Source: Sesamum alatum (Eukaryota; Streptophyta; Magnoliopsida; Lamiales; Pedaliaceae). From it: a stretch of DNA of 64,000 nt. The stretch covers positions 17,495,864 through 17,559,863 of the forward strand of contig JACGWO010000008.1 of the NCBI GenBank assembly GCA_034509735.1. The letters are read 5' to 3'. Numbering within the stretch: the stretch's first letter is position 1; every line of letters begins with the position of its first letter. The notes beneath the pieces were generated by a model. That model was not told where the DNA came from, made no database searches, and was given only the letters and a program-made list of their open reading frames with translations. The translations under genes were made by a program, and so were the position numbers. Below are positions 11,989-23,101 of this stretch, one piece after another.

Positions 11989-12058
11989 TGGATAAAGAAG
12001 GAATCGAACCTTGTTGGACATGGTTCAGTCGGTGTTTTCACTGAACTACCTCGGTCCA
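11989..12058 (-). tRNA. Degenerate tRNA-like segment
   Basis: On the minus strand, 70 bases have tRNA-gene geometry: an A-box-like TAGTTCAGTGA about 10 bases in, a perfect B box GGTTCGATTCC at +49, a T-arm with four of five pairs, and acceptor halves that pair at five of seven positions, G-T included. The anticodon stem does not pair well, so no anticodon is assigned. It lies inside decayed copia pol and is at best a relic. Confidence 0.25.
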
Positions 12059-12059
12059 T

Positions 12060-12760
12060 CTAGGTGTGTTCTTAAAACAGTAGCCAAGTTGTAAAACAAG
12101 GCACTTTCTAAAGATCATGGCCCAGACGCCATATTGGATATGGCATGGCAAGCCTGTATCCTACAAAGTACTTGAGTATGTAGGATGGTCTTGCATTCGT
12201 CAAGGGACTAGTGGGAGGCAAAGTAGGTTTGCACAGGTTCATGTGTTGTCTTAAGGGAAATTGGACTTCAGAGGATAACCAGTGTGAGGAGTAGCTCCTT
12301 GAGGAATCAAGTAGAGCGACACCTCAGTACGATATAGCAAACATAATTTGTAATCGAGTTTGCCCACTGACTATATTCCAGTTCTCCTAGGGACGACCAG
12401 AACACATTACATACCTGAGAGGTATAGGTTTCTCAGTCAGTCCGGTCAATTGGATTATAATCCAAAAGACTTAGTAGAAGCAATGTTGGACATTGGATCG
12501 AATCAATGGCTTGGAGCCGTGTGATTCGACATGGAATACAAACTAGGTTTGGAACTCCATGTAACTGGAATATTCGTTTTGATGAGTTCATAAGGGGTAT
12601 GACTCGATCAGTAACGAGCTTGAGGGTCAGTGGGAGTTTAGTTGTGTTCTTAGTGTTTAAAGTGTGTAGAGTCTTATTCATTTGGAATGAATTTAAGATG
12701 TTAGGAAACATTGAAAGACGAATGTTGTTCACAAAATTCTCCATGTAAGGAATTGGATTC
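12060..12760 (+). pseudogene. Decayed copia integrase-to-reverse-transcriptase remnant
   Basis: Short in-order matches to copia pol appear in all three plus frames. A WHGKP-SYKYL-like phrase marks the integrase C-terminus near 12150-12175. An EESS-EATPQY-like linker follows near 12300, and DYNPKDLVEAMLDI with NQWLGA marks the start of the reverse transcriptase (RVT_2) region near 12450-12520. No frame stays open for a full domain and the catalytic YVDD is not found, so most of the reverse transcriptase has been deleted. Confidence 0.5.
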
Positions 12761-13004
12761 CTATATATAGGGTTAAGCTGTCCAAGACTCAGTCAGGGTT
12801 AACTGATGAGGAATCTTAGATGTTTGACATCCCCTACGTCTTGCGTAGGCAACATGAGTATGTTGTTTGGTGCATAGGACTTGATGTTGTGTATGCTTTG
12901 GGCATAACGATGGAAATCGGGTGTGTACCAAAGAGGCAGTAGACTGCTGTTGAGACAGTCTTTAGTACCTGAATAAGGATTAAAGAAATGTTCTTGATGC
13001 ACGT

Positions 13005-13505
13005 CTATGGAGAGTTAATTCTGGAAGGCTATACCGATACTAGCTTCCAGTATCATGTGAATAATATCTAGCCTCAGTATGAACATATAGTCAGGCTTAA
13101 TGGTAAGATGGTGGCCTGGAAAGGTTCCGAGTGGGATACCACGACGGACCATGAAAGTTGAATATATGGAAACTTTAGAAGTTGCTCCAAAGAGTGATTT
13201 GGATGAAAAAACCACATCCAATGGTTATGTGTGGTGCCTAGCACGACTGAGCCAGTAGTTACCTTGGCGGATAACAACGTGGCTGTAGCGAAAGCTAAAG
13301 GACCGAGATCTCATCATGGATCCAGGAAAATTCTTAGACAGTACCATCTGCTTGGAGCAATGGTACGAAGAGGTGACATGCGGTTGGACCGAATCATCTT
13401 GGCAGAAATATAGTAGACCCGTGAGACCCAGCCGGATATCGCAAATTACTCATGCTCAGATAAGTCTGAGCGACATGGGTGATTGGATTTAGGTCAAGTG
13501 GGAGA
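13005..13505 (+). pseudogene. Copia RNase H remnant
   Basis: The plus strand carries the end of a copia pol: LEGYTD, a SGYVF-like stretch, MVAWK near 13110, a VVPSTTEPVV phrase at 13231, DNNVAVAKAKGPRSHH, then ILRQYHLLGAMVRRGDMRLD. These match the C-terminal RNase H that degrades the RNA template. The segment is split by stops and frame shifts before 13231 and ends with GTGGGAGATTATTAG at 13498-13512, which resembles the polypurine tract and LTR start of copia elements. Confidence 0.7.
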
Positions 13506-13507
13506 TT

Positions 13508-15748
13508 ATTAGAATAGGTGACCAGAAAGCCAATTGGATTGGTGGTTTTGGGTACTATTTAGCAATCTTTATTAAGTAATATTGAATTGATGAGTATAGT
13601 AAGTATTCATCCGTGGCACTATGTGTTTGTTGTGCTTACTGATTATGTTAAACGGAGTTTTAACGTCACAACAAATGCCCACAGACCAATTGGATAACCC
13701 ATGTAGTTGAGTTGCGTATTGAATGGCAGCTATGAGACCAACTTCTGAGGGTTGGTCTGAAACGTTCCAAGTCGAGGATCTCGAGACAGGGGCACCGAGG
13801 GTCCTATAAAGACTTGCACTAAGGATTGCATTCATTGGATGAGTGTCGTGTTTCATCGGCAACAGACATTGGACGTCTATACAATATTAGTGGGTTAGTT
13901 GACAAGGGCGTTAGCTGATTGAACTGACTCGCGGGAATCATCATATGGAAGCCTTGGAGGCTTGGTCGGTATGACCGAAATTCCCGACTCCGATAGTACG
14001 AGATTAGTCCTCGAACTTGAGGAATCATGGCAGTCACATGCATATGATGGTTGTATCTAGGGTCTGGCAAGAGATGTCCGTTTCTGGGATACGTTCATCA
14101 TAAGCCTTATTCAGTGCACTCGGAATATGTATTGAGGACGGTGGATTCCAAGATAGGGTCTGTCACCTGTCAGTATATGATACTCGAGTCTCCTATGCGC
14201 TCTGAGACGGTTTAAGCTCTTTAAGTCTGTGGCCACATCGATTGGTCGAGTAGAAAATGGTTTCCTACATCGATCAATAGAGCAAACGTGTCTCGAGTTA
14301 TTGAGCATAGTTGTCTAGTCCAGATGGGAACCGACGCCCAATTCCATGCCCTAGACTTAGACCGGGAGACAGATGATGGAAGGACCGTACTCTTATGGTA
14401 CTCGAAGGCCTAAACGTTCACGCCAACATTCACCTAGTCTCTAGTGCCATGGACCGTTGCTAGACGGCCACCCATGGTGACGGGCGTTTTTCGATTAATG
14501 GTTAATTGGAAAACAGTTAATTAAATTAGATTTAATTAGCCAATTGTGTTGGACACAAGCCCAAGTCTAGCTGAGGGTGAACCTAAAGAGTCACACACAA
14601 ATCACTATGAAATTGGTAGAATTAATTTGGAATTAATTCTAGAAGAAGCGAATTAATTTAATTGGATTAAATTAATTCAATGAGAAGACTAAATGATTGG
14701 ATCATTTATTGGGAAATTCATTTTATGGGTGGTCCAAGAATTAATTAATTGGATTAGTTAATTTTTGACTTAGAACCTTTAAATTAATTGAATTAATTTA
14801 TCGGGTTTGGATTAATTAATTGATTGGATCAGTTAATTAGAGTTCGGACTTATGTTTATTTAATTGAATTAAATAAATTTATGGGCTTCAATTGGATTGA
14901 GATTAATTGGATCAATAAATGCCCAATGGACTTTGTTTGGATTTAATTTAATTAGATTAAATAAAAGTCCAAGGCTAGTAGTCCTAGCCCATGGAAAAAT
15001 ACAATTTATAGCAAGTGAAGGAGGAATTAAAATCCTCCACATGTGAGGCACATGTGACCAGCCTTTATATGGTTTGGTGGGTGGTTTTATTTGCTATAAT
15101 GGTGCATGATTATGTAGATAGTGGTGTGTGTATGTAGGTTTGCTTTGAAAGTTGACAAGAGAAGTTGAATTTTGAATTCAACAACTCTACATACACAAAA
15201 TCATTCACATAACTAGGATGGCCTTGTCTTGCACGAATTTTTCCATCAAAATACAATCCAAAATCTCTGAAAATATTCTCCTTTTTGTGTTCATACATTT
15301 TGGAAAGGTTGAACTAAAAACATTCCAAAAGGCACTAAATAATAGTGTTGTTTTGGAAGTGTTTCTTCTTCTTTTCTCTACTTCTATCTAACAATAGATT
15401 AGAGGATATACATTCCATAGCGTGGTGTGGATAAATTTGAGGGATTCTAATTTGGATCCTCCAGTGAACGAAGGAGAAACGAAAGGGAACAACGCTAGTA
15501 CCGGTTGTACGTATATCGAACAATGATTGGTTTCCATTTACGTTACATGTATATTTTGTTTTTAATCCTTTAGTCACTTGTCCAACATCTTCTCCTCTTT
15601 AATTTATCCTTTGACATACACCGAACGCTCGGGAACTTCAAAAGGAACGCCCCTTTGAACCCGATTTAATTATGCTTTTAAATTTATGTTTTTAACGCTT
15701 CCGTTGTATTCCCGGGTCGTACTCGTTTCTTTCATTATAAGGGGAGCA
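13508..15748 (+). repeat. Probable copia 3' LTR or 3' non-coding region
   Basis: The 2.2 kb between the copia RNase H and LTR copy 2 has no coding similarity. It begins directly after a GTGGGAGAT purine tract with TATTAGAATAGG, close to the TGTTAG that opens many copia LTRs. It contains a strip very rich in TTAATT (14500-14960), a composition seen in some long plant LTRs. No second copy lies in the window, so LTR status is inferred. Confidence 0.4.
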
Positions 15749-16694
15749 TGCAATGGTGAGCTCCAACCAGCCCTCCCTGTGTAGCAAGGCACTAAATGAG
15801 TAATCCTTTGGGGGCATGTGGGGGTCTTCAAGGGCCGGCTTTAGGCACCTCGAAGGGAGGGCTAGAGTCCCCGAACGGGATGGGAACCGGACGGGCAGCG
15901 TGGAGCCAGGATGGCCCACGTTGGTCAAGCAACGAGCCAAGAGGTTCTGTGCTATACGCAAGGTTGCCCCGCGGGCTGCGGAAAATCAGGGGCAACACCT
16001 CTAGGCCGAGTGAGCAATCGAGGCAAGCACTCCAAGGCCACGTGAGCTAACTCGTGGCATGCACTATTGGGTTCTAGCTATATACGGGGGTACATTGGCT
16101 AAGATACGCGGTTGTGGGGCGACGCCACGCTGTAGGAAGATTATGAGGCCACGCCGAAAGGCAAGAAGGCATGTTAGGCATGCCGTGCGGGGATGATGCG
16201 AGATGTTGGCATACGGATTGGGACACAGACTTGTGATGTTGTCCTACTCGGGGGAGGCATACGATACTAGCATGGCGAAGACATGCGCCGGTGATGTCCC
16301 GAGTGAACATTGGGCATGCGAGGGGCGTTATGGGCGCAAGAATGGCCCATAGTGCCGAGACGGAGCGAGGATGCTCCGAGCCATGCGAGATGTATCAAAA
16401 GGACCTGAGATTGTGGGCAAGATGCATGATGCCAAGGTAGATAGTTGGGGCCGGATATGAAGATACCCAAGGCGTTCGAGCTGCGAACCTCGGATAGGCG
16501 AGTGCACGGGCACAAGGTGCCGCACAGGGAGGCGTTCGAATGCCGCGCGGGGAGCTACGAGTGTCGAAGACACACGATGGGAAAACCATTAAGACTCGAA
16601 TGGATGTAGATCGGTCGAAGGTTGAGTGCAACCTGGAAGGCATCATGGGCGAAAAAGATATATTCCACTGCGACAAACAAGTCCGCCCGTGACA
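15749..16694 (+). repeat. 3' long terminal repeat (LTR copy 2)
   Basis: Direct repeat of 8552-9512, starting TGCAATGGTGAGCTCC and ending CCGCCCGTGACA. It is preceded by the purine-rich AAGGGGAGCA, a possible polypurine tract. It is followed at once by LINE sequence (CAGCGGCACC), so it marks the right end of the inserted element. The flanking five bases do not match those left of copy 1. Confidence 0.8.
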
Positions 16695-18760
16695 CAGCGG
16701 CACCTCTATTAATTCTCCGACAAGTTAAGCGGCTTACTGGATTTTGCATAAAGCCCTTTCCCATCACATACCTTGGGGCACCGATTTTTGTTGGGCGGAA
16801 GAAGATTTCTCTATTTGATAAATTCCTAGAATCCATAGCGCACCGAATCAGAGGTTGGGAAAAGAAAGTTTTATCGCAGGGTGTCTTCATTTAATAAAAT
16901 CAGTCTGGTTAGCAATGCCAATCCACCTCCTCTACGTGTTGAAACCTCCGAAAGGTGTTTGGATCCGGATTGAGCAAATGCTAAACAAGCTTTTTTGGGG
17001 CTCATATGGTGATACTCGAACGTTGTATTGGACAAAGTGGAGCCGGGTTTGTGTTCCAGCAATTGAAGTTGGACTTGGAGTTAGACGCCTTGGAGATGTG
17101 GTGGTTGCCTTTTCGCAGAAACTTCGGTGGCAATTTCGGGTGGCATCATCACTACGGAATGATTTCCTAAAATGGAGGTATTGCAAGAGGTCGTGAGCAT
17201 CATCTACTCGAAGTTATCAAAATAGCACGAGCACATGGAAATGCATGTGCCAAGCCAAACAATCAGCCGATGGTAACATCTTTTAGTCTTTGGGCAATGG
17301 GGACGCGTGCTTCTGGCATGATATTTGGTTGGGCGACATGAGTCTAGCTGATCTATTGCAGCTAACCTTCCGCATCAAGAAAGGGTCCAAGAGTACCGAA
17401 AGGGTGAGGAGTGGGATGTGCAAAAGCTGGAGAAAGTGGTTCTTGCTAATGTCGTGCAGCTTATCAACAAGATACCGTTTGATAGCCACACTACTGACAA
17501 TCTTATTTGGAAGTTACAGGAAACTTGGGCTTTTACTATGAAACATGAATGGAATGCCAAACAGGGCTTTGTTGTTAACATACAACTGTTGGCTAATGTC
17601 TGGAACAAGGGGGTGCGCTCATGATTTTAATTCTTATGTGGGGTCTGGTTAATAACTTGCTCTAGGTAGACGAGTGCATGAGAGGAAAGGGCATTCAGAT
17701 AGCCTCCAAGTGAGCTTGCTGCCACGAAGAGGAGACTCTAGGCATGTATTCCTTACAGGCACTGCCATAAGGGAAGTCTGGGACTATTTTGGTGGCTCGT
17801 TTCATGTTCCAGTTCCTGACAGTAATCGGGTTATAGTCCTTTTGCAATGTTGGAAACTAGCCTTTCCTTACTTCGGGAAGGCCCATGTTCGTATCCTTGT
17901 GCCGGTTTTAGTCTTATGGTTTGTATGGGCTATCGAGATGCTGTCAAGCATCAGACAAGAGGTTCCGAACTTCGGAAGTAATTTGGAATGCAATGAATTA
18001 TCTCTTTCACTTATACAAAGTTGGCGCCCTCACATCGTTGCAATGGAAGGGTGATCTTGGAGTGACTTATAGGCTAGGTTTCATCTATAACAAACAGGCT
18101 CCCCCACCCCCTCGATTGTTACATGGAAGCTGCCAACGACGGGGTGGATTAAGCTTAACTATGATGGGGCCTTGAAAGGTAACCCGAGACCAGCGGGAGG
18201 CGGAGTGGTGTTGCACATACGAAAGGGGATACTAGCATACTATCTATTCTTGGGGACACAAACTAACACGTTTGTGGAACTCCCAACGGTAGCTCATGGA
18301 CGGGAAATTGCCAATGCAAGAGGATTTCAGCAAGTATGGGTTGAGGTGGATTCCATGACAGTGATCCATATCTTGCATAGCGGACAGGGTCACTGGAGTT
18401 TGCAGTGGTTCCTTACTTGGACACGAGTTCTGCATTGGAACCATGGAGGTTATGGTCAGCACTATTTTTCGAGAGGGGAATCGCGTTGCAGACAAGCTAG
18501 CCTCAATGGCTGTTGAGAGGAGAAAAGATAGGTTAATCGAGTCGGCGGCCATGCAAGGGGACATACTATCCATAATTAGTTTAGATAGGATATTTCCTAA
18601 TTTTCAGTTTAAATGAGATGCCCCAGGCACTTCTAAAATTTGTACAGAATTTTGACTTAATATACCGGTAGGGGTCCACCTAATTCCCCGTCTCAACACC
18701 AGCGGTGCTTAACCGAAAACTATATGTATACTTTATATTTTTTTAAAAAAAAAAAAAAAA
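16695..18760 (+). pseudogene. LINE 3' piece: RT end, zinc-finger region, RNase H, poly(A)
   Basis: This piece resumes the LINE left at 8210. It reads ITYLGAPIFVGRKK (C-terminal RT), MPIHLLYVLKPPKGVWIRIEQMLNKLFWG, a degraded zf-RVT region (about 17390-17650), then RNase H: NYDGALKGNPRPAGGG, VWVEVDSMTVIHI, and a NRVADKLAS motif near 18480 in a shifted frame. The protein ends FPNFQF before a TAA near 18613, matching the FPNFHF end of the LINE at 37990-41807, so both are one family. Their 3' UTRs share GGTAGGGGTCC followed by a C-rich stretch. An A run at about 18744-18760 is the retroposition tail. Multiple frame breaks make it inactive. Confidence 0.8.
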
Positions 18761-18765
18761 ACCGA

Positions 18766-19085
18766 GGGTGGTGGGGAGCTTTTCGAGGTCCTCATCCCTT
18801 CTATATTAAAGCTAGATCAATCAAAAATTTACAGCGGAGAGTATTGACTCCCTAAAATATCTAGGAAAGCATAAACGAGGAGTACTACTCCCTTACAATC
18901 TTGGACAAGAACAACAAGGGGAAAATCCCCCAAATAAATCAAACGAGAAAAGGCATAAATAAGAAGTACTACTCCCTTACAAAAAGATACATATTGCGAA
19001 GTGTAAAACCTATCAACTAAGAGGTCTTTGCAGATAGAAAGAACAGGTATTGTCAAAAGGATAGTCTGCATCAAAAGGTCATCGC
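18766..19085 (-). repeat. 3' tail of a third LINE of the same family, opposite orientation
   Basis: On the minus strand the order GGGAGTAGTACTCCTCGTTTATGC, then TTTAATATA-AGGG-GAGGACCTCG, then CCCC-CCACCCTCGG mirrors the 3' UTR landmarks of the LINE at 37990-41807 (GGGACTAGTACTCCTC and GGTAGGGGTCC followed by a C-rich stretch). The TGTAAGGGAGTAGTACT phrase occurs twice, about 78 bp apart. It abuts the A tail of the plus-strand LINE, giving a tail-to-tail arrangement. Confidence 0.45.
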
Positions 19086-19738
19086 AAGGCCACGAAAAAT
19101 ATGCTGTGAAGCTATATTAACAGTAAACACAACGACAACATGCCAAAACAAAGGCCCTTGATGAAGTAGCTAACAAAGAAGCAATAGAAAAAAGAAAAGG
19201 TGCAAAACAACATGTACATGAATAAAAGCCAAAACCAGCATATGCTCAAGTGTGGGTGATATATGTGCAGCAATATGACAGAAGAGAAAGAGCATGAACA
19301 TGATAGTCTAAATTATAATAAATATTATATACTATCACTATTATTAGCCATGTATTTTTTTTATTTTCATCCTGACGAAGTGGTTTTAATATTTATTGTT
19401 TAACCAAGTCATTTATTTATAAGGTTAGGACAATCCTCTAAAATTGTTGAAATTGTTAGTCAGCATACTAACAATACGAAGGAGACTAAAGTATTTCATA
19501 TGCATAAGATAAATGTTGTCTGATTACATAGTTTGTGTGATTGATAAATTTTATTTATTTAAAAAATGTATATATGTTTACCTGAATAGACTGATGAAAT
19601 AATATCTATCTATATATATATGAGTGCATACTTTGAACTTGGTTCAAACTAAAATATTCAATTGACAACATATTATACCATGAATTTAGCTATTAAGAGA
19701 GAATACACGGCATATCAAGTAATCAAATTAAATAATAA

Positions 19739-19781
<43 letters not shown>

Positions 19782-19876
19782 TAAAATTGATAGCAAATGC
19801 ATATAATTTATGAAAACCTACAAAACTAAAGGCTTATTTATTATAATAATATCAAAAAAATTAATAAAAATAATTC
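19086..19876. other. AT-rich intergenic DNA with (AAT)n microsatellite
   Basis: No coding or element signature is visible. An (AAT)n microsatellite lies at about 19731-19785. The right edge meets the terminal inverted repeat of the PMD unit. Confidence 0.5.
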
Positions 19877-20146
19877 TAAAATACGTACATTTACAGAAAT
19901 GATGCAAGTCGAACTCTAAGAGTTCGACTTACCATTTTTTTTTTTTAATAAAAGGAGAAGTCGAACTCCTTGAGTTTGATTTTTCTTTTCATTTTTAATA
20001 ATATTTACGTATATATTATAATTATATATATATAATAATGTCTATTCAGTAATGTAAGTGGTGCATATTTAGTAGGGCATCAGTATTATTATTGTATGAA
20101 ATTAAGTTGTATGTAATTTAGGCTAAATTATATTTTCTATCCCGTA

Positions 20147-20767
20147 TATTAAGGGGGTGGCAAAATAAGGACCATATACAAAGGGGTAGCAAAGAGTACC
20201 CCAGATTTTTTATTTTTTTTATTTTTGCAATTAGAGGACTCCGGCAACCGAAATTACAAAAGTGGTCGGAAATTGATGACGTGAACTAAAACTAGGGTTT
20301 TTTTTGGGCTTCTGTTGACATGGCATTTTAATTAAAATTCTAATGCCAACTAAACAAATGACCTGGAAAAAAATGGTATAAAATAAAATTTTTATTTATA
20401 TTATGTATACAAAATAATAAAATACACAACAAAAAAATAAAATACATAAAATTAGTATATTATAGATCATTATATATTATTACAAAAAAAATAAACCTAT
20501 AATAAATTCATAGGTTTTGTATTTTTTTTTTGGGGGGGAGGGGCTGGGCTTTTTTTTTAATTTGCTTAGTTGGCATCAAAATTTTAATTAAAATACCATG
20601 TCAGCAGAAGTCCAAAAAAAACCCTAATTTTAGTCCACGTCATCAATTTCCGCCCATTTTTGTAATTTTGGTGATCAGAGTTCTGTAATTGTCAAAATTA
20701 ATTAAATTCTGGAGTACTATTTGTCACCCCTTTATATATGATCCTTGTTTGGTTACACCCTCTAATT
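20147..20767. mobile_element. Fold-back (MITE-like) element with arms of about 200 bp
   Basis: 20147-20355 and 20564-20767 are inverted copies; shared blocks include AAATTGATGACGTG, TAGGGTTTTTTTTGG and CATGGTATTTTAATTAAAATT (left copy with small changes). The spacer of about 210 bp is AT-rich. There is no coding content. The arms diverge at their tips and no target duplication could be defined, so the superfamily is open. Confidence 0.75.
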
Positions 20768-20780
20768 ACATTTATAAATG

Positions 20781-20785
<5 letters not shown>

Positions 20786-20819
<34 letters not shown>
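20786..20819. repeat. (TA)n microsatellite
   Basis: A run of about 17 TA units sits between the fold-back element and the PMD promoter region. Confidence 0.9.
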
Positions 20820-20821
<2 letters not shown>

Positions 20822-20884
20822 GATCACGGGCTGCACAGTGAAAACGCTGCAGCCTTGCTGCAACATTTTGCACCAAGGCTGCAA

Positions 20885-20931
20885 TTAAAGAGGGTCACGG
20901 GGCTTTTTAAAAAATCCGTGACCCTCTTTAA
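20885..20931. other. Perfect 16-bp hairpin upstream of the PMD gene
   Basis: TTAAAGAGGGTCACGG (20885-20900) and CCGTGACCCTCTTTAA (20916-20931) are exact complements around a 15-base loop. It lies about 40 bp before the TATA box of the PMD unit. Just upstream a shorter GCTGCAGCCTTGCTGCAA to GGCTGCA pairing is also possible. Confidence 0.85.
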
Positions 20932-20970
20932 TATATAAATATATATTTAGAATGTGTACAAGGCTTTGTC

Positions 20971-20980
20971 TATATAAGGA
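20971..20980 (+). promoter_or_regulatory. TATA box of the PMD pseudogene
   Basis: TATATAAGGA lies 84 bp before the presumed ATG at 21064, with a pyrimidine- and A-rich leader between. Spacing and sequence fit a plant core promoter, but no transcript evidence is available. Confidence 0.5.
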
Positions 20981-21063
20981 CGTTGAGTCCTCAGTTTATC
21001 ATATTTCTTCAAACACTTTCAATTTATACCAAACGTTTGCTGTTGTAAACTCTTGCATAAAAT

Positions 21064-22550
21064 ATGGATGAAACCGTATTGTCATCATAAAGATAACACA
21101 GGTCTGATGATGTGCCTAATGGCGATTTAGATGAATTCTTAAAGCACGATATATGGATGGTGCATTTTAGGCACACTTCCAAGATCATGCCCCACATCAC
21201 AGAGTGCTGGCAGTACTACACCAAATGGGATTTTATGGTGTGTATCGATGCGGCAGGATTGTGTACGATGCGCATCTTATAACAACACTAGTTGAGAGGT
21301 GGCGCCTCGAAACACACGCGCTTCACTTCACCGTAGAGGAAGCGACAATTACCCTACAAGATGTCCAAATAATTTGAGAACTCCCAATAGACGGACTTGC
21401 TGTGACCAGAGTGGATCGGGAGAGATCTACTACAAAATGGCAGAATATTATGTTTTTTTATTTTATGTCCTCTAATCTTTTATGCCATTGTAAAAATGCA
21501 TCATCCCGAACGGGTACTTCGCCAATTCGGAATGAGGCAAGACATTCCACAGAGTACAGACAGTCGGGAAATGAGCTTCCATAACATCTCCCGTAGAGCA
21601 CGTGGGGGCACAGACTGGGAGACTCATCACACGATATACGTTAGTAGATGGGATAGACAACATGAAACGATTGTGCACCGACCACCCGTTTCCAATAGAA
21701 GAGATACAGAAAATGAATATTGAGATTGGTACGGTAGAATAACTCGTCGATTTGTCTCATAATCTACTGATAGACGTATAGAGAGTGACTATCAACCAGG
21801 ACATGCACCAAGTAGACAACATGTGGTATGTTGTGGAATGAAACATAATTCATGTACACACATTTTCTCTTACATTTAAATTCATTATTTTTAGATTGGT
21901 TCAGGAGCAATATGCAGAGTCCCTTCATTTAAGTATGCGACCTCGACCAACCAATTTCGAAGAGGCTATGCAAATGCTTGACCGGCTCGATATCGGAATA
22001 GGTCATGTTCGTGAAATGCTTTCTCATCTTCCGACGAGTAATAGGCCCGAAGAACAAGCAGCGCCACAAGATAATGCTCCGTCAACGTCCCACAGACAAA
22101 GGAGAAGTAGTAGCAGAATGTCTACAAGTTCAGTTAGAGGTGATGATACCGTTCAAGTAGATATAGCTGGTCCATCCACAGTGTATACACCTCTAAATGT
22201 ATATCAAGATTGTTACGTGCCTCAACCGCCCCAACAAAGTGATTGGTTTGATTCAATTCCATACATGCCAAGCCAACGAGCTTAATATGGACAGATTAAT
22301 CTTAACCTTGGCCTTGGCACGAATCAAACATATGCACCAGAGTATAACATCTCACCAATTTCTGTTCCATCATTTGGTGCATATCGTGATTATGGGGAGT
22401 CTAGTTCTGCAACATCGTCAAGTCGATTGCATATAAATACCAATAATGATGATAATACGGAAGATGAGCCAACACAAAATGTGGGTGAAGAAATAAGAAG
22501 ACCTCGGCGCCAACAGCACCGACGCACTTGTGGGACGGATGGTCATTTTT
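21064..22550 (+). pseudogene. Plant mobile domain (PMD/MAIN-like) protein, broken
   Basis: The leader opens ATGGATGAAACC (MDET), then a stop after eight codons. Further on, in varying frames, come DAHLITTLVERWR-like sequence near 21265, ALHFTVEEATITLQDVQII near 21325 and ELPIDGLAVT near 21380, which form the core of the PMD domain (Pfam PMD, once named aminotransferase-like). Then HHPERVLRQFGMRQDIP (21496 frame), RARGGTDW and YVSRWDRQHETIVHRPP match the C-terminal half of the family. 21896-22285 is an open 129-codon frame that continues the low-complexity tail, with LRPTNFEEAMQMLDRL and a Ser/Arg-rich stretch. Intact relatives (MAIN, MAIL1) act in the nucleus in transposon silencing and meristem maintenance. 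At least two stops and two frame shifts suggest that this copy makes no full protein. Confidence 0.75.
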
Positions 22551-22758
22551 AGGAATTCTAATTATTATAATTATTTTTTTGATGTAACTATAATTTTTTT
22601 TGTGTTAATATAAATTTTTGGTGTAATTTTCAATTATTAATTAAAATAGACATTGTTATATATATATATAATATACGTAAATATAATTAAAATTAAAAAA
22701 AGAAAAGTCGAACTCAAGGTGTTCGACTTGCGCCGTTTTTGTTAATCTTCGTATTTTA

Positions 22759-23063
22759 AAAAAAAAATTTTTTTTTTTTATATAACTATAATAAACAAGC
22801 AAAAACTAAAGATATGTTTCTCAAAATTTTCAAAGAAGGATCAAAATTAGAATGCCATATCTCTATAATTGCACAAAATATAATTTACTTAATAATATAA
22901 AAATGAAGAAAAGTTGTGCGAAAGAAACTCAATAATAAAATAAATAAAACCCACCAACATTACAATATTGAACTATTCGTTAAGGACATTTCATTAAGAA
23001 AACATAACAATTGTTAGTTATCATAAGACATATAAGGATTATTATATTAGTAATTATTAACAA

Positions 23064-23101
<38 letters not shown>

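Larger units (their letters stand above)
19877..22758 (+). mobile_element. TIR-flanked unit carrying a plant mobile domain gene
   Basis: Inverted repeats bracket a plant mobile domain (PMD) pseudogene. Left: TAAAATACG at 19877, then AAGTCGAACT hairpins at 19906-19930 and 19958-19982, followed by a stretch ending AATGTCTATT at 20046. Right, as complement: TAAAATACG from 22758, AAGTCGAACACC at 22729, and the same run to AATGTCTATT at 22645. The right copy has one hairpin and the left has two, so the left arm holds an internal duplication. A 620-bp fold-back element (20147-20767) sits inside the left part. The unit has its own TATA box. The A/T-rich flanks hide any target duplication. PMD genes are known passengers of plant transposons; the precise superfamily here is not determined. 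Confidence 0.6.
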
